Shown in pieces: positions 1 through 5,254 of a DNA stretch of 6,210 nucleotides; the stretch's first letter is position 1, and each line of letters begins with the position of its first letter. The notes under the pieces were generated by a model, which did no database searches, was not told where the DNA came from, and was given only the letters and a program-made list of their open reading frames with translations. Source of the DNA: Clostridiales bacterium (lineage in GTDB: Bacteria; Bacillota; Clostridia; Oscillospirales; Oscillospiraceae); the NCBI GenBank assembly GCA_029098065.1, contig JAQXNP010000184.1:1-6210 (forward strand), given 5' to 3'. Made by a program: the position numbers and the translations under genes.

Positions 1-1025
1 TGCTCCAGCTCAAGGTGGATAAAAACGGAGAGGGCCATTGCTACACCTGCATGGGCTGCCGGTCCTTCCTGACCCCCTACGTGGACCCGGAGACCGGAAA
101 GCCCAAGTATTACGGCCGGTTCAACCAGGGCGTGGTCACCATCAATCTGGTGGATGTGGCTCTCAGCTCCCACGGGGATATGGACCAGTTCTGGCGGGTC
201 TTTGACGAGCGGCTGGAGCTGTGTTACCGTGCCCTCATGTGCCGCCACAACCGGCTCAAAGGCACCCTGTCCGACGCCGCCCCCATTCTGTGGCAGTACG
301 GTGCCCTGGCCCGTCTGAAAAAGGGCGAGCCCATCGACAAGCTCCTCTACAACGGCTACTCCACCATCTCTCTGGGCTACGCCGGACTGTGTGAATGCGT
401 GAAGTATATGACCGGCAAACCCCACACCGACCCCACAGCCACCCCCTTCGCGCTGGAGGTCATGCAGCACATGAACGACAAGTGCGCGGAGTGGAAGGCC
501 AAGGAGCATATCGACTTCTCCCTCTACGGCACCCCCCTGGAGTCCACCACCTACCGCTTTGCCAAGTGCCTTCAGAAGCGGTTTGGTATTATCCCCGGCG
601 TAACAGATAAGGCTTATATTACAAATAGTTATCACGTTCACGTCACCGAGGAGATCGACGCCTTCTCCAAACTGGCTTTTGAGGCCCAGTTCCAGAAGCT
701 GTCCCCCGGCGGAGCCATCAGCTATGTGGAAGTGCCCAACATGCAGGACAACATCCCGGCGGTGCTGTCGGTGATCCAGTTCATCTACGACCATATCATG
801 TACGCCGAGCTGAACACCAAGTCGGACTACTGCGAGGTGTGCGGCTACGATGGAGAGATCCAGATCGTGGAGGATGACGGCAAGCTGGTGTGGGAGTGCC
901 CCAACTGCCACAACCGGGACCAGGACAAGATGAACGTGGCCCGCCGGACCTGCGGCTATATCGGGACCCAGTTCTGGAATCAGGGCCGGACCCAGGAGAT
1001 CAAGGAGAGAGTCCTCCACCTGTAA
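1..1025 (+). CDS. nrdD: Anaerobic (class III) ribonucleoside-triphosphate reductase, C-terminal part, 5' truncated by window
   Basis: This glycyl-radical enzyme reduces ribonucleoside triphosphates to deoxyribonucleotides in the anaerobic cytoplasm. The frame is open from base 3, so the GTG at 15 is an internal valine codon and not a start; about half of the usual 700-odd residues are missing upstream. Numbering from that codon, a C-Y-T-C-M-G-C-R-S cluster lies at residues 9-17 and probably includes the thiyl-radical cysteine. It is followed by the conserved FNQGVVTINL at 36-45. The TNSYHV motif lies near 204-209. A zinc site is formed by CEVC (273-276) and CPNC (295-298). The glycyl-radical loop RRTCGYIG places the radical glycine at residue 314 (codon 954-956), close to the C-terminus as in the family. 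It needs NrdG for activation; nrdG lies downstream beyond a reversed regulator gene. Bases 601-640 are strikingly AT-rich. The assignment is very secure. Confidence 0.97.
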   Translation, partial: LQLKVDKNGEGHCYTCMGCRSFLTPYVDPETGKPKYYGRFNQGVVTINLVDVALSSHGDMDQFWRVFDERLELCYRALMCRHNRLKGTLSDAAPILWQYGALARLKKGEPIDKLLYNGYSTISLGYAGLCECVKYMTGKPHTDPTATPFALEVMQHMNDKCAEWKAKEHIDFSLYGTPLESTTYRFAKCLQKRFGIIPGVTDKAYITNSYHVHVTEEIDAFSKLAFEAQFQKLSPGGAISYVEVPNMQDNIPAVLSVIQFIYDHIMYAELNTKSDYCEVCGYDGEIQIVEDDGKLVWECPNCHNRDQDKMNVARRTCGYIGTQFWNQGRTQEIKERVLHL

Positions 1026-1060
1026 TCAGTAAGAGCGGCGCCTTCGCCTCTCGTACCAGT

Positions 1061-1097
1061 AAAAGAGGGGACGGGCAGAAGCCCGTCCCCTCTTTTT
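1061..1097. terminator. Bidirectional intrinsic terminator between convergent nrdD and the XRE regulator
   Basis: A perfect 16-bp stem (1061-1076 with 1081-1096) encloses an AGAA loop. The arms start with AAAA and end with TTTT, so each strand gives a GC-rich hairpin followed by a U-tract. It lies 36 bases after the nrdD stop and overlaps the stop codon (1096-1098) of the minus-strand regulator, so it can end both convergent transcripts. Confidence 0.93.
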
Positions 1098-2007
1098 ACC
1101 CGCCCGCCGGATCCAGCGGCAGAATTCCGCTGACCAGGCCCGTCTCGCAGTTGTACCAGAAATAGCCCTCCCGGAATGTCCCGCCGTCAAAGCTGTAATA
1201 GAGGAGCATCGACCGGCTGTCCTTTCCCCACTGGAGAAACTGGTATTCCACTTTCGGGGGCTCGTCCAGAGGCTGCATCAATTCTTCCTCCGTCATCCAG
1301 TGATAGAGATTGACCACGGCGGCGAGATTGGTCCCTGTGTGCCGCTCCAGATCGGACAGCACCAGACAGCGTGTATCCTCCCCCTGCCGGACAGCCAGCA
1401 CATATTTCCTGCTGTCCGGCGCCCACCAGAGTCCCTCGTAGGAGACATCATCCCCATAGCTGACATAGGTGCGGACCCTCCCGTCCGGGGTCTCCTCCTC
1501 CAGGATGGTCTGCACCGAGTCCTCCAGGGTGAACCGGAGGGGCCAGAAGTCCCATTTTTTGCTGTAGACCCGCACCACGCTCTGTCCGTCGGGGGATCCC
1601 TTTTTGTCCATCAGGAACAGCAGCCCGCTTCGCCAGAGCAGGGCCCCGCCGATAAGCAATATCAGCGTCAGACAGGCCGCCGCCCCGCCCAGGTACTTTT
1701 TCCGCATCGCCCCGGTCTTGCGGCCGATCTCGTGTTTGGAGTATTCGATCACCTGCCTGGTCTCCTCCTCCGGCTCCCGGCCGGCCCCGGCCTCCGGCCG
1801 CCGTTCCCCCTGAATGAGTTCCAGAACAGAGATCCCCAGGAGCCCCGCCAGCGGCTCCAGCAGGGCGATGTCCGGCGCGCATATCCCCCGCTCCCATTTG
1901 GACACCGCCCGGTCGGTGATATGAAGGCGCTCGGCCAGCTCCCGCTGGGTCATCCCCTGTTCCTTTCTCAGCCGGCGCACCAGGGCGCCGGTTCTGGCGT
2001 TGTCCAT
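1096..2007 (-). CDS. Membrane-anchored XRE-family transcriptional regulator with extracytoplasmic sensor-like domain
   Basis: This is a predicted 303-residue one-component regulator. Residues 7-62 form a typical HTH_3/XRE DNA-binding domain, including GMTQRELAERL and ITDRAVSKWERG. A charged linker (about 66-105) leads to one hydrophobic membrane segment (about 106-132), preceded by the basic MRKKY, which suggests the N-terminus is cytoplasmic. The remaining 170 residues would lie outside the membrane. They contain a repeated W-x-x-D-S-R motif at 195-200 and 260-265, each followed by a beta-strand-like stretch, resembling blades of TolB/PD40-like propellers; that likeness is my inference. I chose ATG 2005-2007 over the in-frame GTG at 2041-2043 because a purine-rich ribosome binding site precedes it and the HTH then starts at the usual distance. 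The gene sits reversed between nrdD and nrdG and is divergent from nrdG. It may control nrdG or itself; its signal is unknown. Confidence 0.85.
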   Translation of the reverse strand: MDNARTGALVRRLRKEQGMTQRELAERLHITDRAVSKWERGICAPDIALLEPLAGLLGISVLELIQGERRPEAGAGREPEEETRQVIEYSKHEIGRKTGAMRKKYLGGAAACLTLILLIGGALLWRSGLLFLMDKKGSPDGQSVVRVYSKKWDFWPLRFTLEDSVQTILEEETPDGRVRTYVSYGDDVSYEGLWWAPDSRKYVLAVRQGEDTRCLVLSDLERHTGTNLAAVVNLYHWMTEEELMQPLDEPPKVEYQFLQWGKDSRSMLLYYSFDGGTFREGYFWYNCETGLVSGILPLDPAGG

Positions 2008-2014
2008 CCCGCCG

Positions 2015-2026
2015 TCCCCCCCTCTC
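2015..2026 (-). promoter_or_regulatory. Ribosome binding site of the XRE regulator (decides the start)
   Basis: The minus strand reads GAGAGGGGGGGA here, ending 7 bases before the ATG at 2007-2005. It is a G-rich variant rather than a clean AGGAGG. It supports this ATG over the upstream in-frame GTG, which overlaps the proposed -10 box. Confidence 0.5.
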
Positions 2027-2036
2027 TGGGGACAGG

Positions 2037-2065
2037 ATATCACATTCTCCGCGGAACGTCATCAA
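2037..2065 (-). promoter_or_regulatory. Candidate sigma-A promoter of the XRE regulator
   Basis: The minus strand carries TTGATG (2065-2060), a 17-base spacer and TGATAT (2042-2037). The -35 matches consensus at 4 of 6 positions and the -10 at only 3 of 6, but the spacing is ideal and transcription would start about 20-25 bases before the ATG. An 8-bp palindrome, TCCGCGGA (2048-2055), sits in the middle of the spacer and could be an autoregulatory operator. The -10 is weak, so confidence is modest. Confidence 0.35.
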
Positions 2066-2100
2066 ACCACCGGTTGAGTTTGAAAAAAATCTCTCCCCTC

Positions 2101-2106
2101 AGGAGG
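2101..2106 (+). promoter_or_regulatory. Ribosome binding site of nrdG
   Basis: A perfect AGGAGG lies 8 bases before the ATG at 2115. It fixes the nrdG start and predicts strong translation. I see no convincing sigma-A promoter on the plus strand between 2008 and 2100. Confidence 0.9.
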
Positions 2107-2114
2107 TATCCGTC

Positions 2115-2639
2115 ATGAATTACGGCAACATCAAACCCCGGGACATCGCCGACGGCATCGGCGTCCGGGTGACCCTCTTCGTCTCAGGCTGCACCCACCA
2201 CTGCAAAAACTGCTTCCAGCCGGAGACCTGGGATTTCAGCTACGGAACACCCTTCACCGCCCAAACGGAGGCCGAACTGCTGGAAGAGCTCTCCCACTCC
2301 TTCATCCACGGACTGACCCTGCTGGGAGGGGAGCCCTTTGAGCCGGACAACCAGCGGGCCCTGCTCCCCTTTCTCCGCCGGGTGCGGGCGGAACTGCCGG
2401 GCAAGACGATCTGGGCCTATTCGGGCTACACCTGGGAGGAACTTACCGGCGCCGTCCCCTCCCGCTGCCGGTGTGAGTTCACAGATGAGATGCTCGCCCT
2501 GCTGGATGTGCTGGTGGACGGAGAGTTTGTGGAGGAGCTGAAAGACATCACCCTGCGCTTCCGGGGCTCCTCCAACCAGCGGCTCATCGATGTCCCCGCC
2601 TCTCTCCGGTCCGGAGAGGCCGTTCTCTGGACAGACTGA
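2115..2639 (+). CDS. nrdG: Anaerobic ribonucleotide reductase activating protein (radical SAM activase)
   Basis: NrdG uses a 4Fe-4S cluster and S-adenosylmethionine to generate the glycyl radical on NrdD, acting in the cytoplasm as its partner. The protein has 174 residues, normal for the family. The radical-SAM cysteines are C26, C30 and C33 in SGCTHHCKNCFQ, the CxxxCxxC pattern. A GGEP motif for SAM binding follows at 71-74. The late family signatures VDGEFVEE (near 135-142) and RFRGSSNQRLIDV (near 148-160) are also present. The start is fixed by the AGGAGG at 2101. The gene normally follows nrdD directly; here a reversed regulator lies between, and nrdG is divergent from it with a 107-base gap. 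No terminator is evident after the stop, so transcription could run on into the TIGR04255 gene, which also has its own promoter. Confidence 0.96.
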   Translation: MNYGNIKPRDIADGIGVRVTLFVSGCTHHCKNCFQPETWDFSYGTPFTAQTEAELLEELSHSFIHGLTLLGGEPFEPDNQRALLPFLRRVRAELPGKTIWAYSGYTWEELTGAVPSRCRCEFTDEMLALLDVLVDGEFVEELKDITLRFRGSSNQRLIDVPASLRSGEAVLWTD

Positions 2640-2659
2640 GTCCTCTTTGCCACTTTCTT

Positions 2660-2688
2660 TTGACATTTCCTCCATAACCGGGTACAAT
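2660..2688 (+). promoter_or_regulatory. Near-consensus sigma-A promoter of the TIGR04255 gene
   Basis: A perfect TTGACA (2660-2665), a 17-base spacer and TACAAT (2683-2688, 5 of 6) predict a start near 2695, giving a leader of under 30 bases before ATG 2722. It is the strongest-looking promoter in the window and begins 20 bases after the nrdG stop. Confidence 0.85.
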
Positions 2689-2721
2689 AAAGGCGACTAT
2701 CCCGAAAGGAGCCAGAACACA

Positions 2722-3516
2722 ATGCTGTTTTCCGATAATTCCCGCTATTCTTACGCCCGGTCTCAGCTCATTGAGACCATCTGCCAGCTCCGCTTCCCCA
2801 CCATCCTGTCCATCGGCAGCACCACCCCGGCCCAGTTCCAGGAAGCCATCCGCGCCGACTTCCCCCGGTACGTGGCCCGGCAGGAACAGCAGCCCCCCAG
2901 GGTGATCAACCCCAACACCCCTCAGGCCAAGCTGGAGCAGCAGCCCCCCATCACGAACTATAACTTCATCTCCACCGACGGCCGGTGGAAGGTCAACCTG
3001 ACCCAGAACTTCATTGCTCTGTCCACCCTGTCCTACACCCGGTGGGAGGAGTTTGCCCAAAAGCTGGACAAGGTTCTGGCTCTCTTTATTCAGATTTATC
3101 AGCCCGCCTTTTTTGAGCGCATCGGTCTGCGGTACGTCAACGCCTTCTCCCGGAACGCCCTGGGGCTCCAGGGGGAACTGTGGGACGACCTGATCAATTC
3201 CCCCTTTATCGGGGCGCTGTCTGAGCCCGATGTGGACGAGCGTCTGGTGGGCAAGAATTCTCTGGACATTGAGATGAGTCTGGGCGAACAGCGCCGGATG
3301 AAGCTCCACGCCGGCCCCGGTATTCTGAATGTGAACAAGCAGGACAAGGAGCCCCGGTTTATTCTGGACGGGGACTTTTCCGTGGTGGACAAGCAGATCC
3401 CCGCCGACCAGATCGCCGGTGATCTGAATGCCCTGCACGACTACGCCGTGCGGCTCTTCAACGCCGCCGCCACCCAGGAACTCAAGGACGCCATGGGCCC
3501 CACGCCGCTGGACTGA
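2722..3516 (+). CDS. TIGR04255 family protein, function unknown
   Basis: This 264-residue protein resembles the sporadically distributed TIGR04255 family, for which I know no established function. Visible hallmarks are the N-terminal block LIETICQLRFPTI (16-28), then PAQFQEAIRADFPRY (36-50), and RIGLRYVNAF (133-142). A glutamine/proline-rich stretch holds EQQPP twice (55-59 and 72-76). There is no signal peptide or membrane segment, so it is probably cytosolic, and I see no recognisable catalytic motif. I chose ATG 2722 because it follows an AAAGGAG (2704-2710) and the promoter at 2660-2688; an in-frame opening from 2590 would begin inside nrdG and have no ribosome binding site. The gene has its own terminator at 3531, so it looks monocistronic, with possible read-through from nrdG. 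The family call is from pattern recall and the biochemical role is open. Confidence 0.82.
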   Translation: MLFSDNSRYSYARSQLIETICQLRFPTILSIGSTTPAQFQEAIRADFPRYVARQEQQPPRVINPNTPQAKLEQQPPITNYNFISTDGRWKVNLTQNFIALSTLSYTRWEEFAQKLDKVLALFIQIYQPAFFERIGLRYVNAFSRNALGLQGELWDDLINSPFIGALSEPDVDERLVGKNSLDIEMSLGEQRRMKLHAGPGILNVNKQDKEPRFILDGDFSVVDKQIPADQIAGDLNALHDYAVRLFNAAATQELKDAMGPTPLD

Positions 3517-3530
3517 GTGAATGGATCTTC

Positions 3531-3564
3531 AGGCAGGTGCTCTCCGGGGAGCATCTGCCTTTTC
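3531..3564 (+). terminator. Intrinsic terminator after the TIGR04255 gene
   Basis: A 12-bp stem (3531-3542 with 3549-3560, one G-T wobble) around a TCCGGG loop is followed by a short T-run (TTTC). It begins 14 bases after the stop codon at 3514-3516 and separates this gene from pncB. Confidence 0.88.
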
Positions 3565-3584
3565 TCTATCCCACGTTTTTTCAC

Positions 3585-3618
3585 TTTTCCCAAATTTTCC
3601 TTTCCATTTTTCCCAAAT
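3585..3618 (+). repeat. Direct repeat TTTTCCCAAAT upstream of pncB
   Basis: The 11-mer TTTTCCCAAAT occurs at 3585-3595 and exactly again at 3608-3618, 23 bases apart, about two helical turns. The second copy fills most of the -35/-10 spacer of the pncB promoter and the first lies just upstream of the -35. This arrangement would suit a regulator binding the same face of the DNA, but no known niacin-regulator motif (NiaR, NrtR) is recognised in it. Confidence 0.6.
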
Positions 3619-3629
3619 CAGGTTATAAT
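3601..3629 (+). promoter_or_regulatory. Sigma-A promoter of pncB
   Basis: A perfect TATAAT (3624-3629) lies 17 bases after TTTCCA (3601-3606, 4 of 6). The start would be near 3636, leaving a leader of about 45 bases before ATG 3682. The region upstream is rich in T-tracts. Confidence 0.75.
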
Positions 3630-3681
3630 ACATATCATTAGCCTGCGGGCAGGTACACGAAAAAACCGGGAGGGCTTCTCC

Positions 3682-5124
3682 ATGAAACAGCATCTCAATT
3701 ACACCATGCTCTGCGACTTTTACGAGCTGACCATGGGCAACGGCTATTTTCAGACCGGCATGGCCGACCATATCTGCTATTTTGACATTTTTTTCCGTTC
3801 TGTTCCCGATGAGGGCGGTTTTGCCATCGCCGCCGGTCTGGAGCAGGTGATCGACTACATCGAGAATCTGAACTTTGACGATGAGGACATCGAATATCTC
3901 CGGAGCAAGGGCTGCTTCAGCGAGGATTTTCTCACCTATCTGCGCGGCTTCCACTTCACCGGGGATATCTGGGCGGTGCCGGAGGGCACACCCATTTTCC
4001 CCCACGAGCCCATCCTCACCGTGCGGGCCCCCGCCATCGAGGCTCAGTTTATCGAGACCTTTCTCCTTCTCACCCTGAACCACCAGTCCCTGATCGCCAC
4101 CAAGACCAACCGCATCGTCCGGGCGGCCCAGGGCCGGCCGGTCAGTGAGTTCGGCTCCCGCCGCGCCCAGGGCCCTGACGCCGCCATTCTGGGCGCCCGG
4201 GCGTCCTATATCGCCGGCTGCTCCGGCACCGCCTGCACCCAGGCCGATGAGCTGTACGGTTCCCCCGCCGGCGTCACCATGGCTCACTCCTGGATCCAGA
4301 TGTTCCCCGATGAGCTCACCGCCTTCAAGACCTACTGCCGGCTCTATCCCCACAACGCCACTCTGCTGGTGGATACCTACAATGTGCTGGGGTCCGGCGT
4401 GCCCAACGCCATCCGGGCCTTCAAGGAAATCCTGCTCCCCCAGGGCATCACCAAGTGCGGGATCCGCCTCGATTCGGGGGATCTGGCCTATCTGTCCCGG
4501 AAGGCCCGGAAAATGCTGGACGAGGCCGGCCTCACCGAGTGTCAGATCTTCGCCTCCAACGCCCTGGACGAGTATATCATCCGGGACCTGCTCCTCCAGG
4601 GCGCCAAAATCGACGCCTTCGGCGTGGGAGAGCGGCTCATCACTTCCCGCAGCGAGCCGGTGTTCGGCGGAGTCTATAAGCTGGCCGCTGTGGAGGATAA
4701 AGAGGGCAATATCATCCCCAAGATCAAGATCTCTGAAAACCCGGCCAAAATCACCACTCCCCACTTTAAAAAGGTCTACCGCCTTTACGACAACGACGAC
4801 GGCATGGCTTTCGCCGATCTGGTCACTCTTTATGACGAGACGGTGGACGACTCCAAACCTCTGGAGCTCTTCGACCCGGACGCCACCTGGAAGCGGAAAG
4901 TCTTTACCAATTTCCGGTCCGAAGAACTGCTGAAACCCATTTTCAAAGGGGGCAGGCTGGTCTACAAGCTTCCTTCCATCGAAGAGGCGAGGGCCTACTG
5001 TGCCCATCAGATCGACCTCCAGTGGGAGGAGGTCAAACGCTTTGAGAATCCCCACAACTACTATGTGGATCTGTCCCAGAAGCTGTGGGACGTCAAGCAG
5101 GAACTGCTGGAACAGCAGGGGTGA
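3682..5124 (+). CDS. pncB: Nicotinate phosphoribosyltransferase
   Basis: The enzyme joins nicotinate to PRPP, with ATP hydrolysis, to make nicotinate mononucleotide, the entry step of the Preiss-Handler route to NAD in the cytoplasm. The 480-residue length suits the family. Visible signatures are DFYELTMGNGYF (12-23), SEFGSRRAQGPDAA (155-168) with the arginines expected to bind substrate, and TMAHSW (199-204) with H202 matching the histidine phosphorylated in characterised members. IRLDSGDL (261-268), FASNALDEY (290-298) and FGVGERLITS (313-322) follow along the phosphoribosyltransferase barrel. The start at ATG 3682 is supported by GGGAGGG at 3668-3674 and by the first family motif beginning 12 residues in; the frame is open further upstream but has no ribosome binding site there. 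It is flanked by terminators and has its own promoter, so it is probably a single-gene unit. A direct repeat in the promoter hints at regulation. Confidence 0.95.
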   Translation: MKQHLNYTMLCDFYELTMGNGYFQTGMADHICYFDIFFRSVPDEGGFAIAAGLEQVIDYIENLNFDDEDIEYLRSKGCFSEDFLTYLRGFHFTGDIWAVPEGTPIFPHEPILTVRAPAIEAQFIETFLLLTLNHQSLIATKTNRIVRAAQGRPVSEFGSRRAQGPDAAILGARASYIAGCSGTACTQADELYGSPAGVTMAHSWIQMFPDELTAFKTYCRLYPHNATLLVDTYNVLGSGVPNAIRAFKEILLPQGITKCGIRLDSGDLAYLSRKARKMLDEAGLTECQIFASNALDEYIIRDLLLQGAKIDAFGVGERLITSRSEPVFGGVYKLAAVEDKEGNIIPKIKISENPAKITTPHFKKVYRLYDNDDGMAFADLVTLYDETVDDSKPLELFDPDATWKRKVFTNFRSEELLKPIFKGGRLVYKLPSIEEARAYCAHQIDLQWEEVKRFENPHNYYVDLSQKLWDVKQELLEQQG

Positions 5125-5136
5125 CACAGCTCCGGG

Positions 5137-5178
5137 CGGCGCCGCTCTTCTGATCGGGAGAGCGGCGCCGTTCTTTTT
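5137..5178 (+). terminator. Intrinsic terminator after pncB
   Basis: A perfect 12-bp stem (5137-5148 with 5159-5170), extendable through wobble pairs to a GATC loop, is followed by TTCTTTTT. It starts 12 bases after the pncB stop and isolates pncB from the flavoprotein gene. Confidence 0.93.
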
Positions 5179-5185
5179 CCCACGC

Positions 5186-5214
5186 TTTGCAAAGTCATCG
5201 TACTGTGGTATAAT
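5186..5214 (+). promoter_or_regulatory. Sigma-A promoter, extended -10 type, of the COG2509 flavoprotein gene
   Basis: A perfect TATAAT (5209-5214) is preceded by TGG (5206-5208), making an extended -10. A -35 can be read as TTTGCA (5186-5191, 17-base spacer) or TTGCAA (5187-5192, 16-base spacer), each 4 of 6. The start would be near 5221, with a leader of about 35 bases. AGGAGG at 5243-5248 then lies 6 bases before the ATG. Confidence 0.82.
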
Positions 5215-5254
5215 TATTTGTAAATATACTCAAAAACACATGAGGAGGATCATC

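Noticed and set aside
1033..1056. GGCG-CCTT-CGCC hairpin just after the nrdD stop as a separate terminator or RNA element
   Set aside because: The stem is only 4 bp with no T-run, and the strong terminator at 1061-1097 already explains transcript ending.
2074..2090. TTGAGT and AAAAAT upstream of nrdG as a plus-strand promoter
   Set aside because: With TTGAGT as -35, the -10 would fall in the ribosome binding site. With AAAAAT as -10, the -35 position matches only 2 of 6 bases.
2041..2115. NrdR box in front of nrdG
   Set aside because: I looked for the ACAC-AT-rich-GTGT type palindrome pair and found none. Any NrdR control would have to act upstream of nrdD, outside the window.
1300..2118. 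A 272-residue plus-strand open frame opposite the XRE regulator
   Set aside because: The minus-strand frame has a clear HTH and membrane segment. The plus-strand translation is proline-rich and featureless, and it runs through the control region into the nrdG start.
2602..2618. Inverted repeat CTCTCCGG-T-CCGGAGAG near the end of nrdG, as a possible terminator
   Set aside because: It lies inside the coding sequence, has no usable loop at full stem length, and is not followed by a T-run.
2584..3438. A 284-residue minus-strand open frame opposite the TIGR04255 gene
   Set aside because: It is antisense to a gene with promoter, ribosome binding site, family motifs and terminator, and shows no domain of its own.
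3529..5127. A 532-residue open frame on the minus strand covering all of pncB
   Set aside because: It mirrors pncB codon by codon; GC-rich third positions remove antisense stops. Its translation is low-complexity G/L/V/D-rich, without a known domain, ribosome binding site or promoter.
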